A stretch of DNA of 64,000 bases from Simmondsia chinensis (Eukaryota; Streptophyta; Magnoliopsida; Caryophyllales; Simmondsiaceae): positions 7,385,501 through 7,449,500 of the forward strand of contig JAGTTD010000018.1 in assembly GCA_018398585.1 (NCBI GenBank). The letters are read 5' to 3'. Under the pieces are notes generated by a model that was not told the origin of the DNA, ran no database searches, and saw only the letters and a list, made by a program, of their open reading frames with translations. Below are positions 1 through 11,845 of the stretch, piece by piece. The translations under genes were made by a program, and so were the position numbers. The first letter of the stretch is position 1. Each line of letters starts with the position of its first letter.

Positions 1-47
1 TTAATCAACTCCATTCTCGATGCAATATTTGAATCATTAGTGATCTT

Positions 48-119
48 TGTTAAGAAACCATCTGTCTCAAAAGTTTAAACTGATGGGTGAAAGACCATGA
101 TTGATTTTATACACTAACA
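48..119 (-). repeat. 3' LTR of the SMART/TRIM element
   Basis: 72-bp terminal repeat in the orientation set by the PBS. It differs from its partner at 275-346 by several substitutions, so the insertion is not recent. Confidence 0.8.
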
Positions 120-274
120 TACCCTCTCATACAAATGCCAATTGGGATTGAAGTATGGATATTGCACATGCCTACCTTATACGTTGTGCTCAAATTATAT
201 TACTATTACTATTTAAAGTGGGAGTTGTTAGTATTCGAACTCATGACCTCTTGATCAAGAAGGCTCTAATACCA

Positions 275-346
275 TGTCAGAAAATTATCTGTCTCAAAAA
301 CTTAATCCCATAGGTAAGGGCCCAAGATTAGTTTTATAAACTAACA
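275..346 (-). repeat. 5' LTR of the SMART/TRIM element
   Basis: 72-bp terminal repeat adjoining the tRNA-Met-type PBS at 262-274. The second ATCTT duplication follows at once. Confidence 0.8.
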
Positions 347-482
347 ATCTTTTTATCCCATTGGACCAACAAGGCAACAACCCTGGTACAAGTAGGCAAA
401 TCTTAGTTCATTAACAAGTCAAACCCTCCGGCCAAGTCAAATACAACTGCAGCCCAACCCCCCCGTCCCCCCTCCCGTATGT

Positions 483-490
483 ATATATAT
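483..490 (+). promoter_or_regulatory. Putative TATA box of the zinc-finger gene
   Basis: TATATATAT in a C-rich context about 180 bp before the ATG, with AGCCAATCG just downstream. With a usual 25-35 bp TATA-to-start distance, transcription would begin near 515-525, giving a 5' UTR of about 150 nt. Inferred from position and motif only. Confidence 0.5.
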
Positions 491-669
491 TCCCAGCCAA
501 TCGCATTATCCCCAAAACAACTCCCCATTTCCCAAACTTAGAGAAAAACACAAAAACAACCAACACCCATTAAAATTTTTGTTCAGTTTACGCATATTTC
601 GACTAGTTTTCAAATTACGCCGTGTTATTACTTGAAAATTTCTCTACGTGCAACTGTGTGACGTAAGCC

Positions 670-1221
670 ATGATGAAGAGAAGCAGAGAAGAATTTGGTG
701 GAAGTTTAGACCGGACCATTGCCATGGCGAATTACTTACTCCTCCTCTCTAGGGGCACCACCACCACGCACACGGTGGTGCCACAACCGGCTCGCGTGTT
801 CGAGTGCAAAACCTGCAACCGGCAGTTCCCGTCATTCCAAGCCCTCGGTGGCCACCGAGCCAGCCACAAGAAGCCTAAGTTGATGGCAGAAGGTGTAAGT
901 ACCGATCAATCAGAGGGCGAAAATGGTAAGAAGCCCAAGACCCACGAGTGCTCCATATGTGGGCAGGAGTTTGCGATTGGGCAAGCGCTTGGCGGGCACA
1001 TGAGGCGTCATCGGGCGGAGATGTACGGGAATGATGGCGGACACGTGGCTTTGCCCCTTTCGCTCTCCCTGGGACCCACAAAGACACATGATGAGTCACG
1101 TGCGAGGCCGGTTGTCAAAAAAGCCAACGGGGGCGGGAGAGTGACGTTGTGCTTGGATTTGAATTTGAGTCCGCCGGAGAATGAGCTTGATATTGGAAAA
1201 GTTGCTGCTATTTTTGGTTGA
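670..1221 (+). CDS. C1-2i C2H2 zinc-finger transcriptional repressor, ZAT11/ZAT12-like
   Basis: Predicted nuclear DNA-binding repressor, 183 aa, single exon. Two TFIIIA-type fingers carry the plant-specific QALGGH helix: finger 1 has C46, C49, H62, H66 and finger 2 has C94, C97, H110, H114. A basic stretch near the N-terminus (KRSRE) is a candidate nuclear signal, and residues 18-28 ([11 protein letters not shown]) match the position of the family's leucine-rich L-box. The C-terminus has an EAR motif, [10 protein letters not shown] (160-169), which in this family recruits TOPLESS-type corepressors. A second LxLxL run, LPLSLSL, lies at 128-134. Length and lack of introns fit the stress-induced ZAT11/ZAT12 group, whose members regulate abiotic-stress, wounding and ROS responses; the exact orthologue is not determined. 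Start: ATG at 670 directly follows an in-frame TAA (664-666); a second ATG at 673 is possible. No frame damage is visible, and it is the only intact host-type gene here. Confidence 0.93.
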   Translation: MMKRSREEFGGSLDRTIAMANYLLLLSRGTTTTHTVVPQPARVFECKTCNRQFPSFQALGGHRASHKKPKLMAEGVSTDQSEGENGKKPKTHECSICGQEFAIGQALGGHMRRHRAEMYGNDGGHVALPLSLSLGPTKTHDESRARPVVKKANGGGRVTLCLDLNLSPPENELDIGKVAAIFG

Positions 1222-1581
1222 TTTATCTATTTTTTGTTCTTTGTTTATTATTTAGGTTGTTTTTCTTTAAAAAGGAAAAAAAAAAAAAAAATTGACCCTT
1301 AATTTTCAGTTATTGGTTATATGTTTATGTGATAGTTGAATTCTTTTATTGATTGACGTGTATACAGTTGTATAAATATATACGTATAATATTTTCAAAA
1401 TTTTGATTACACATTCTCATAGTTCATTATAATTCGAGTTCTATAAATTAAAATATCATTATTGTGATCACGTGTTGGAGATTAAGTTAATAGTACTAGG
1501 TCAGGATTAGGGTTAGGATTAGAGGGTTTTGTGATCTTTTTATTTTGAGCACCGAGGGTTTTTATGGTCCAATACTATGTG
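1222..1581. other. 3' flank of the zinc-finger gene
   Basis: AT-rich, with a 16-nt A run at 1276-1291 and no further ORF. The transcript end is probably here, but no single poly(A) signal stands out. The left end of the LARD-like element follows at 1582. Confidence 0.5.
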
Positions 1582-2417
1582 TGTTTCGGGGGTTTTTGGG
1601 TTAGGTTCTTTAGGATGAGGACCGGGCTCAAGCCCTCGCTGAGAAAGCAGCTGCTAGCGTTTGACCTGATATCCCCTGCAAAACGAAGAAGGCCGTTAGA
1701 GGGACTCACGGGTTTGCCCGCGGGAGACCCCTCCGATGCCTAAGCTAGTAAAAGCATAATAGTAACAAATGGTAAGTAAATAGCGTAAAATAAACAATAA
1801 TAAATACTTATCGTATACGGAGAGGGAGTCCTTGGTGGCTGGTGGCCGGAATCCGTACCGGCGAGGTGGCCGGAGCTGGCCGAAACAAGAGGAGAGAGAA
1901 AAAGGAGAGAGAGAGTGGGGTTGTTATGTGTGTTCCTCCCCTTGTGGAGAGGGAAAAAGGGGTATTTATAGAAGAGAGAGGAGAAGGCGGTAGTAGGATG
2001 GTGACAGTGGTACCCGGACGGGTCTAGTAGTACCGGATGGGTCAGGCGGTACTCGAGGCTAGGCAGCTTCGGTGGCTAGGCGGTAGCAAGTGGTGGCGGT
2101 AATACCGGCTAGGTGAGTGGTGCCGGTAGTACTGGCGGTGGATGGTAGAGAAGAGAGGGGAGCAGGCGGTAGAGGTGGGAGAAGAGAGGAGATGAGGCGG
2201 TAGAGGATGACAAGAAGGAGAGAGAGAGAGTGGACTTGGGGAGGGGAGGCGGTAGTCGGTGGTAAAGAAGAGAGAGAGAGAGAGGACTTGGGCCACAAGG
2301 AAGTTAGGGAGCCACGTGGAGAGAGGAGAGAGGAAAGAGAAAAATAAAAATTATTTTTAATTTTCGTTATTATTTTGTAATCTTATTTTAATACTAACCT
2401 GGTAATTTTTATCCTCA
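1582..2417 (-). repeat. 3' LTR of the LARD-like element
   Basis: 836 bp. In element sense it starts TGAGGATAAAAATT and ends CCCCGAAACA. A TATA box (TCTATAAATACC on the minus strand, near 1963-1974) is followed in sense by GA/CT-rich and GC-rich segments. Plus-strand text is rich in degenerate GGCGGTACCGG words. It aligns with 26104-26908 and, more distantly, 58448-59533. Confidence 0.8.
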
Positions 2418-2440
2418 ATAGTTAGCCCCCCACTCCATGG
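2418..2440 (-). promoter_or_regulatory. Polypurine tract of the LARD-like element
   Basis: Minus-strand purine run GGAGTGGGGGGCTAACTAT abutting the inner end of the 3' LTR, as needed for plus-strand priming. Confidence 0.65.
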
Positions 2441-2837
2441 GCGAATGAGGCCTGTTCATATTCGGCCGTGGAGTGTATAACATCCAAATGCCCCAACAAT
2501 ATGTGGATTGACAAGATTTTGCAGATGAATGTTATCAGTTATGAGGAATTTTACTGGCGTTACCTGTGAGGTTCTTTTATGCAAACCTTGTTTTGGTTTA
2601 TCCATCCGTGGTTTTTTTTGTTGCGGCTTTACGCGGGCAATTGGTTCTTACGCTTCCTTGTTGATGAATGTTTTTAGCTTTTAAAATTTGTTTTAGGACT
2701 CAGAGGACTTGAGCCTTTGAGGGATCATGGTTGTTGGTTCTTCCCATGGCAAGGTACTGGAAGATGCTTATAATTGCTTGCATAAGTAGTTAAAGTGGGC
2801 GTTGTCCCCTTCTATTTGTTAATTCTTGGTATGACCT

Positions 2838-3320
2838 TTAGGAATAGCATTCCTGATTGGAGGTGGTATTGATGGTCGAACAACGGTTTTTGGAGACGTT
2901 GTTCTACCTGACTCGTTAACTTTTAGCGTTGCCTCTAGGAATTGTATTCCTGATTGGAGGCGGTATTCATGGTCGAACAACGGTTTCTGGAGACGTTGTT
3001 CTACCTGACTCGTTAACTTTTAGCGTCACCTCTAGGAATTGTATTCCTGATTGGAGGCGGTATTCAAGGTCGAACAACGGTTTCTGGAGATGTTGTTGCA
3101 GTATTCATGATCAATCAACGGTTTCTGGAGACGTTGTTCGACCTAACTCGTTAACTTTTAGCGTCGCTTATAGGAATTGTATTCCTGATTGGAGGCGGTA
3201 TTCATGGTCGAACAACGGTTTCTGGGGACGTTGTTCTACCTGACTCGTTAACTTTTAGCGTCGCCTCTAGGAATTGTATTCCTGATTGGAGGTGGTATTC
3301 ATGGTCGAACAACGGTTTAA
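2838..3320. repeat. 97-bp tandem array
   Basis: Unit starts near 2841, 2938, 3035, 3173 and 3270 give a 97-bp period; one unit is expanded by 41 bp by an internal partial duplication. Each unit contains two hairpins: GGAAT-tgt-ATTCC, and an 8-bp-arm one with arms GAACAACG and CGTTGTTC round an 11-nt loop. No coding sense. Confidence 0.85.
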
Positions 3321-3339
3321 TGTCGGTTGATGCGTAATT

Positions 3340-3640
3340 TGCGTGCCGATACTAATTGGAGTGCAAATCGCCTGCCAAAGAGGCGTTTATGGTTTAAATA
3401 CATTTTATTTGCTTGGGAAGGGCTCACGGTTATGTCTGAGTACTGCTTGCCTGGGAAGGGCTTATAGCGTAAATGTGGCTTACCTGCCTGAGAAGGGCTT
3501 ACGGTTTGAATAGACTTGGCCTGCCATAAAAGGGCTTATGGCTACGTTTGAGCGTTGCTTGCCTGAGAAGGGTTTAAAGCTTAAATGTGTCTTACCGGCC
3601 TGAGAAGGGCTTACGGCTTAACTGAGTTTTACCATCAACC
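3340..3640. repeat. Degenerate 'CCTGAGAAGGGCTTACGG' repeats
   Basis: About seven imperfect copies of a phrase of the form TGCCTGAGAAGGGCTTACGG followed by 20-40 variable bases. Irregular period, between the 97-bp and 62-bp arrays. Confidence 0.6.
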
Positions 3641-4412
3641 GCAATGTTAGGTGGGGCACACAACTGCGGGCTCTCAAGCCGGTGAGAGCTTACCGCCCGT
3701 TCCGATGTTAGGTGGGACACACATCCGCCCCGATGTTAGGTGGGGCACATACAAACGCGGACTCTCAGCTGGTGGGAGTGTACCGCCAGTCCCGATGTTA
3801 GGTGGGACGTACACAAACGCGGACTCTCAGCTGTTGGGAGTGTACTGTCAGTCCCGATGTTAGGTGGGACGTACAAAAACGCGGACTCTCAGCTGGTGAG
3901 AGTGTACCGCCAGTCCCTATGTTAGGTGGGACGTACACAAACACGGACTCTCAGCAGGTGAGAGTGTACCGCCAGTCCCGATGTTAGGTGGGACGTTCGC
4001 AAACGCGGACTCTCAGCTGGTGGGAGTGTACCGCCAGTCGCGATGTTAGGTGGGACGTACACAAACGCGGACTCTCAGCTGGTGGGAGTGTACCGCCAGT
4101 CCCGATGTTAGGTGGGACGTACACAAAGGCGGACTCTCAGCTGGTGGGAGTGTACCGCCAGTCCCGATGTTAGGTGGGACGTACACAAACGCGGACTCTC
4201 AGCAGGTGGGAGTGTACCGCCAGTCCCGATGTTAGGTGGGACGTACACAAACGCGGGCTCTTAGCTGGTGGGAGTGTACCGCCAGTCTCGATGTTAGGTG
4301 GGACGTACACAAACGCGGACTCTCTGTTGGTGAGAGTGTACTGCTAGTCCCGATGTTAGGTGGGACGTATACAAACGCGGACTCTCAGCTGGTGAGAGTG
4401 TACCGCCGGCTA
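3641..4412. repeat. 62-bp tandem array
   Basis: Roughly ten full 62-bp units from 3731, plus irregular leading copies. The core is CCGATGTTAGGTGGGACG followed by a hairpin with outer arms GCGG and CCGC, inner arms ACTCTCA and TGAGAGT, and a loop such as GCTGG. Because 62 is not a multiple of 3 the array yields staggered 61-aa reading frames that are artefacts. The same module family recurs at 49131-50025. Confidence 0.9.
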
Positions 4413-4559
4413 TGGCTTTATGCCTTTTAATATGGCTGGGAGCAAATTGCAGCTACCAGCCTTCTTGTACGCAAAAGCCAGTTTAAGCCATATTCCTCGT
4501 GATCTCATACGAAGTTTTTAGTTGGCAGAGTTCTAGATGTACTTAAGGTGTGGTGAGTG

Positions 4560-5390
4560 GAAAGTCCTCAGCTGGTGAAAGACTGGGAAAGACAAATCAA
4601 CGTGTTCTAACTAAGGCAAATACATGAAACAATGTCAAACAAGAGCCCCCAGCCGGTTAAGGCTGGGAAAGACAAAACAACGCATTCTAACCAAGGCAAA
4701 TACACTAAACAATGCCAAACAAGAGCTCCCAGCCGGTAAAGGCTGGGAAAGACAAAACAACGCGTTCTAACTAAGGAAAATACATGAAACAACGTCAAAC
4801 AAGAGCCCCCAGCCGGTAAAGGCTGGGAAAGACAAAACAACGCATACTAACTAAGGCAAATACACTAAATAACGCTAAACAAGAGCCTCTAGCTGGTAAA
4901 GGCTGGGAAAAATAAAACAACGCATTCAAACTAAAATAAACAACTTAAGTAAAGCAACTAAAAGCCCCCGGCTGGTAAAGGCTGAGAAAAATAAAACAAC
5001 GAATTCAAACTAAAATAAACAACTTAAGCAGAGCAACTAAAAGTCCCCAGCCGGTAAAGACTGGGAAAAACAAAACAACGCATTCAAACTAAAATAAACA
5101 ACTTAAGTAAAGTAACTAAAAGCCCCTAGCCGGTAAAGGCTGAGAAAAATAAAACAACGCATTCAAACTAAAATAAACAACTTAAGCAGAGCAACTGAAA
5201 GCCCCCTGCCGGTAAAGGCTGGGAAAAACAAAACAACACATTCAAACTAAAATAAACAACTTAAGTAAAGCAACTAAAAGCCCCCAGCCGGTAAAGGCTG
5301 AGAAGAATAAAACAACGCATTCAAACTAAAATAAACAACCTAAGCAGAGCAACTAAAAGCCCCCAGTCGGTAAAGGCTGAGGCAAAATAT
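4560..5390. repeat. 79-80-bp tandem array with CCCAGCC/GGCTGGG hairpins
   Basis: About ten units. The first four have an 80-bp period (4641, 4721, 4801, 4881) and the rest 79 bp (near 4961, 5040, 5119). Each carries CCCAGCC-GGTAAA-GGCTGGG or a variant. Two subfamilies differ in the spacer (CTAACTAAGGCAAATAC versus CAAACTAAAATAAACAAC). Confidence 0.9.
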
Positions 5391-8300
5391 ATTACCTAAA
5401 CCACACCAAGCCCCCCCAGCCCTTGGCTAAGGACTGGATAGAATATAGATCCTATAAGGGATGTCAATCACATAAGGAACATAATTCACATAAAGAACGT
5501 TAAGTCCCCAGCCCCTGGCTAGGGACTAGGCTAAGCATAACGTGTATAGGTAAACACATCTGCCTGACAAAGGCTTATGGCTTGACTGGTTATTGCCGGC
5601 TCAAATATGGTGGTACTAGGTATATACCCTGCCACGGACTTGTTTATGACTCTAGGTCTATAGTTTGAGGCAGCGAGTTCCAGCATATGTGTGGACATGA
5701 TTGCTGAGTGGCTTTCTTTGCCCAAGTGGCTCAAGTGGCCGCCATTTTGCTTAACATAGAAGTTTGCGTGGGCCAATGCTAACCATATACCTGAAATTTT
5801 ATGACCGTTTCGACTAGACAGAAATTATTAATGAACATATGAAGTGGCTGCTTCCGATATCAACCTATAGTCTTTACCTAACTAGACAAAGGTTTTATAA
5901 CGAAACTCGCACCAAGGACATGTGAGGTTTTATTCTATTTTTTTCTATTTGCTATTGAAATCATTCATTTCGACAAGGTGTTGCCTCATAGATTAATAGC
6001 TGCACGTGCGAGTTTGGCCATATGTACGAAAATATGCCAAAACTTGATGAACATGGCTTAACTTAGCAACATCTAAGTTTGCTGAAGTGGTTAAACTAGA
6101 AGGCGCTTTTTTGGTGGCGGTCGAACAAGTCAGCCTTGGTTCAATTAAGGTCAAATTGGCGTAGTCCGATGGAACCCGATCGAATTTATTCGAACTTTAG
6201 ACCTATTAATTCGAATTGTAGATCAAGGTCAACACCAAACAATATTAGTGGTTTAACTTCGTACCAACATTTGCAATCTTATTGAAGTTTTTTTTGAATT
6301 GTAATAATTAAAAATGCTCTTCAGTCTAGACATGAACCAGAGAGAGAGATGAGGATAATTTAGCTCTAATCAAGGAGCAAAGACAGAAATCAACTGCGAC
6401 TAGCCCGTAATGGTTTTAGATTCAAGGATTATTCCTATTGAGGCGTAACTTAATAAAAGGCTTTAGTTGTTGATTTAGTGTTTCACCACCAGAAGACCTT
6501 TATCGAAATTTACACTGTGTTTTATACATAAAAACAATGCCAGATGTTCTAAGAAATGTTGTCCTTTTGATTACAACTACAAACATATGCAGCCATATTT
6601 AGAAGCCGGATGATGTCCTCCGTAATGATTATAAACAGAAACCTAGTATGTTTCCTCAAATCCTTAGGCAAGATATACATCTTCAAATATACCTTGAATT
6701 GTCTTACATCGCAGTTTTATTTTATCAATTTCTTTATGAGTTCATCATCATGTAACAACTGCATGAAGCTATACATCACTCAAAATAAATAAGTTCTATA
6801 CACTAATGGTTGAAATAATGACCGGTGCCAAGAATCATGCAAGAAATGTAATAGAACCAAGGGTTTAATCTTTTTATTCAGCTAAATTCAAATCCTACTA
6901 GATTAGCAAACTAAACTTGCTAAATTAGGAGCGTATATGGGTTGAGTTGAACCAAATCGCATCAGGCCCAGGGCTCGGCTTGTTAATATCTAACATGGGT
7001 TGAGCTCAACTGGAAGCTTAGCAAGCCTAGATACTTTGAGTTTGAACTTAGCTCGTTATTAAGTCAAGCTTGTGGGTGGTACTGAGCGGTAGCACCCAAC
7101 TACCCTTGCTGATCATCTTGCGTCTTTGAAGAAACCTTTGCTAGTATTATCGGCGTCAATTTTTTAAGTTGGCTTATTTTAGCGTTGTTCGTAGGTTACC
7201 CATGATAGTTTATGATATCATTGTTTGGTAGTGGTTTATCTACTGGTAATTTCTTTTTACTCAGGTCAAAAGGTGGATAGTGATGCTCCCAAAGAGTTTT
7301 TACTAACTTAGTTGGTGGTAGCTTAAGTCATAGGGTGTTGATGGTAACGTCTCTACCAGCGCATCCCCGACCACGCTTGTCGACGGTATCCCAGCTAGGT
7401 TAGTTGTTGTTATTGGCGAGTTTAACCTTATGCATTATCGTTGGCACCCCTCCTGGGAATACATGCCCAGTCCGAGGGCGGTAATATCGTCATTTGGCGG
7501 AGCCCCCTGTTTGATGCCCCGGCTATGTTTAGCTTCTTGTTTTAATCCTAGTTCGTTTTATTCGTACTCTTGGGAAGTTGCGGTTAATCCTTGTTAACTT
7601 GTACGTCTATAAAGTTAACTTAAGTTCTTGCCATTAGATAAGAGCCTTTAGCTTAGTACTTAATGGCAGCCTCTAGTTATTAACGAGGGTGGAGCATATC
7701 GTGAAAAGATAAGTCATAAGTTCCTAGTCCCCGGTCATTAGCTGGGTTGGGATGCACCGTAAATAACCCTTATCTATTTTGCACGTGGATGGAGAGTGGT
7801 GAATAGCTTAAACTCATATCGTAGAACCATAGCTTTGACTAGTAATAAATAGTAAAATTTGTGAGTAGCTATACTAGCACGAAACCAGCACAGGAGCCGG
7901 AGGAAGAAGAGACCAGCATATAGGTATAGTATCTCGGTCCTGTTGTGGACCATGACACAGTGCGTTTGTGAGCCTTTGTGTTTTGTACACGTACACTCGC
8001 ATCAGTGCTCGTGGCCTAGTATCGTGCGCTGTGTGCAAGCCAACGCCGGCATGTATTTTAATGCGAGCGTATGGGAGCCAGTGGATGAGAGCATGTTGTG
8101 CGTTGGATGCAAGCAGTGTTGCATGTTGTGTCATGAGTTACGTCCCAGTTGCGAAAGTTCCCTAGTTAGGAGAGACATAGATCGTTGAAGTCGGGTTTGG
8201 GGCTTCAAGTGCCCTGACCCTTTATAGTGGTGATAAAAGATTTATCCTAGTAACGGGAGCAGGCCTTAATGCAGCTATGAGGGTGGCATGAGGTCTTCTC

Positions 8301-8940
8301 GTGAGTAGGACACTCCGTAGACACTGTGGTAGGCCAAGGGCCGATAGTGTGCGTAGTTAGTCCAAGGAAGACTTGGTTCCTCGTCTGAGCTGCGCGACAC
8401 AATGTCAAATCATTCCAGCTTGTAAGATTCAACCTTCAATCGGCAAGAGCACCTGTGGTGCTCGAGCCTTTTTCTGAGCGGCAGTGTGCACCAGCCTCGT
8501 TTACTGGTCTCGTGGCTTGATGGCACGGATGTAGCCACATCGTGTCTAAAGGTAAAGGTAGGGGCCGTTGTTCTTTTATCAATGAGCACCTAGGTTTGAC
8601 GCATGCTACGAGATGGTTGCCCATTCGAGTGAGTGGCGCGCTACTTGTGCGAGATCGTGTGAGTTCCCCATAAGGACAGCAACTTCGAACATGAGGTGCG
8701 CCTAAGCGACTTTTTGGCCCTTGCGTGTCGCTCTGGAGCAGGACTATGTCAGTCTGCTCCTAAGAGTTAGCCGACACTGTGAAGCACTTGTGGCATTGAG
8801 AATGACCCAGGTATTTGAGACGTAGGGTTGAGACTCAAAGGGGTGTCAGTGAAGTCCGACATAAGTGATGGTGTCTGGCGGGTGTGTCGTTCCACTGAGC
8901 GGGGTCCCTAAAAGTTGAGATGCATTGTTGAAACAGAAGG
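5391..8940. other. LARD interior without genes
   Basis: No supportable CDS. 5391-5560 continues the hairpin phrases (a perfect one near 5502-5526 has arms AGTCCC and GGGACT). 6250-7075 is AT-rich and unlike its surroundings; 6930-7075 contains GGCTCGGCTTG words typical of decayed hAT-type repeats. 7080-7783 resembles 52430-53122. 7784-8940 is GC-richer, unrecognised, and without a match elsewhere in the window. Confidence 0.6.
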
Positions 8941-10424
8941 AGTCAAGCTAAACATAAGTTACATAAGTGACGTACATCACGTAAATTGCACTAAGAACGT
9001 AATTCACATAAGGAATGTAAATCATAAAAAGTGCTAAGCCCCCAGTTTATAATCAGGGACCGAGTTGAATGCAAATCCCATAGGGAACTCTAATCACGTA
9101 ATTTTCTACAAAAAAGATAAAATACGTAAAATTATATGGAGAACGTTGAATCCCCCGGTGCCAAGTAAATACCACTGTTCATCGTTATTGAGGAACGGTA
9201 AGTCCCACAATTGCCGAGAGGGAACTTGAGTGGGCATTCGATTTGGGTGTGTAAAGCTGTTAATGAGAATGCAATTATGTGTTTGTTAATGAGCATGCCT
9301 CATAGCTTGTGCCTGCATCATAAAACAATGGTAGACTTTATTAGGTGCCAAGAGGCGCCCTGTAAGTCTAAAGAATAACATGCCCCTTGAGTTGTGAAGA
9401 TAGGGGGTGTTTTGAGATTTCATCCTTATGTCCAAGAGTATTAACCTCTTAATTGGAGAATGGCTGAACCAAGACGGGTGTCTTGGAGAGTTTACCGTCA
9501 CCTTTGTGGTGATAACACCTGAATAAGGGCATTAGTGGTAATACCAGGCCAAATTTTTCAGTGCTATTGCTTGGCCGGGCGTGTTTGAGGCTGTTAGTAG
9601 CCAGACTTTGTTGGCGTAGCCATCATGATAGGTGGTACGTAGTTTACCAAACTTATTAATGGCAAGGCTTAGCCAAATGGGCGGACGGTATCGTATGGTT
9701 GAACTCGCTATTAAGTTTGAAGGATTATCGCCAAGCTTGTTGGCGATGACCTTTTACGTTATCAGTACCGTGTTATCTATTTATGAGGTTGACGAGGTGG
9801 TCCGGGCCGGCCCGTTAGCAGCTATGGTTGGTCAAGCTTGGGGGTGGCGTTGTACAACTAAGTTATTAGCGATGGCACCCAGCTGACCCTGTTAACGATC
9901 GCACGTTTTTTGGAAGACCCTCCACCAATATTGTTGGTGGGTTGTTGGCAGCCTTTTGTAGTTATTGGCATTAAATGCTTGTCATGGTAATTTAAAGCAT
10001 TGCTGATTTAAGGTGACGCATGTACTATTAGTTTTTCCGCATAGTACCCAAAACTTGGCGTAACACTTCATATAAAATCTCCGCTAGGTGAGCTGGTGGA
10101 AGTTCATGTCTCGAATTATTGATGACAATAGCCAAGCTGGTTGGCGGTGGCTCCTAAGCTTGTTTGCTTTAGCGTTGTTTGTTATTTACGGTAGTTTATA
10201 GCACCATTAGTATTGGTTCACCTAGTAGCAATTTCTTCTTTACTTAGGTTAGAAGGTGAGTAGTGAGGTTCTTAAAGTGTTTTTAACAACTTTGCTGGCG
10301 TCCGCGCAAGTCTTGAGACGTTAAGGACGACGTCTTTACTAGCGGGACTTCCGCCATGGCTGTTGGCGAATACAACCCGACACGTTATACATTGCGTAGT
10401 CATCTATGGTTGGTTGTGCGTATT
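8941..10424. repeat. LARD interior block shared with 51276-52770
   Basis: Continuous similarity to 51276-52770 in the second family copy (for example the CATAAGTGACGTA and CCCCAGTTTATAATCAG words). Contains many GCCAA...TTGGC hairpin words. The Athila-like element interrupts it at 10424. Confidence 0.8.
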
Positions 10425-11845
10425 TGATGTGATTTAAAGAGTGTTTTAAAACCGTTTACTCGCAAGCGTACGAGCTCATCGTAGCTTTGTCGGGTATATG
10501 GGTCGTATCCACAGGGAATCGTGTCAAGTTAGGTTTACTGATTAACGAGCGAGAATTTTTGGTTTTTTTTAGTGTGGTTTGAATGAGTGAAAGCTAAATT
10601 ACTGAAACTGAATATAAGTGAGTTATGACAAGTCAATTGAGGTTAGTTTAGGGAGTGAATTCAGGGTAGCTTAACACGTATCCCATCATTATATTTTACT
10701 TAGGGCGATGATTTGAAAGACTTAGGCTACAAGCTTTAAGCCTGGGTTAATATATAAATCAGGGCTTAGGGTAATGAACTAGTCTAAAGGCATAACCTAT
10801 CTTAGCACCCTAGATGTAGCATATGTTATCAAATTAGCACTACTTAATTCCTTTGTTACTCCTAACTCAATATTAACTTTATATGAAAGATTGGGTTCAG
10901 AGTCGGGTACAACCTCAACCCTAACCACGCGTGAATTCCTGTTATGTTACGGTCCAGGCTACAAGCATAAGACTAATCGCTGCAAAGTTGGAGACCTAGT
11001 CATGGCTACAGGCACACATACAAAAATATCCAACAATCATAAAGAACTCCCCACAGGGGTGCGAATATAACATAACTAAATCAATCGTCAAAAGTATAAT
11101 ATAAATCTGGGATACAGGCGGCTACCCGCCCTTTATCCCCTAAACTAAGAAAGTTTACTCCTCCATGGGAGTTCTACGCATACTTGAATTTATCGAAAAG
11201 AAAAGACTGAGCGTAAAATAAATAGAAGAGTAAACTCCCCAAATCTTTGTGTCGATGCTGATTCGAGCCTGAATTCCCCCAATACTTCAACCTCTTGCGC
11301 TTCAGCTTTAGAGAACCTGTAGATTCTTAGCGGCTTCAGGTTTTCGGGAAAGGGGAGGACGTGCGGAGAAACAGATACCTAGGCTGACTTTCCCTTCTTT
11401 ATTTATAGGCGCTAGAAAATTTTAGGGCTCCGTACGGAGCAATCCCGATCGATAGCGAATAATGCTCAATCGATCGGATAAAATACCCGATCGATCGGCG
11501 AGCTCACGCACAAACTCTTGATCGATCGGTACTTTCGGCCGATCGATCGGCAATCCTTCGGTTAGTTCTTTAGGCCCCTTTTCTTGATTAAGTCCCGAAG
11601 TGCTATGAAATGTACTCGGTTCATCAAATTATGATCTAATGGTCCTTTCATTTGCACAAATGGTCGGGTTTCTCCAATCAGTCTTCAAAAGTGCCTCAAT
11701 CATGCTCGATTTTGCCATAATTGCTCTTTTGTCCGCTTTGATGTATTCTACATGAAAATGTACCTAAACAACAACCAAGCACACATGTAGAGGTCGCATA
11801 TATGACAAAAAGGGAAAATAAAATGTGTAAAAATCATGCGTATCA
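10425..11845 (-). repeat. 3' LTR of the Athila-like element
   Basis: 1,421 bp. Carries about 20 bp near 11450-11480 that the other LTR lacks. Contains a cluster of CGATCGATCGG palindromes at 11445-11555. Confidence 0.9.

Larger units (their letters stand above)
48..346 (-). mobile_element. SMART/TRIM-type miniature LTR element, 299 bp
   Basis: Two 72-bp direct repeats (48-119 and 275-346), each TGT...ACA, flank a 155-bp interior. The 5-bp target duplication ATCTT is perfect (43-47 and 347-351). Next to the right repeat, GGCTCTAATACCA (262-274) reads on the minus strand as TGGTATTAGAGCC, a tRNA-Met-type primer binding site. Next to the left repeat the minus strand is purine-rich (GAGAGGG), as expected for a polypurine tract. 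No coding capacity, so it would depend on proteins from other elements. It lies about 320 bp upstream of the zinc-finger start codon. Confidence 0.85.

Noticed and set aside
875..1099. Minus-strand ORF opposite the zinc-finger gene
   Set aside because: Shadow of the CDS; no motif.
1498..1530. Telomere-like GATTAGGGTTAGGATTAGAGGG
   Set aside because: Only two imperfect repeats and not the plant TTTAGGG unit; chance similarity.
2929..3243. 104-aa ORF in the 97-bp array
   Set aside because: Pure translation of tandem repeat units; no protein family resemblance.
3641..4412. CRISPR-like array
   Set aside because: Units are contiguous tandem copies with no unique spacers and no cas genes; plant nuclear context.
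3651..4430. Overlapping 61-70-aa ORFs in the 62-bp array
   Set aside because: They arise because a stop-poor 62-bp unit passes through all three frames; they shift by one unit each and have no independent start or domain.
7874..8188. Small ORFs on both strands in the LARD interior
   Set aside because: Overlapping on opposite strands, no family resemblance, absent from the second copy.
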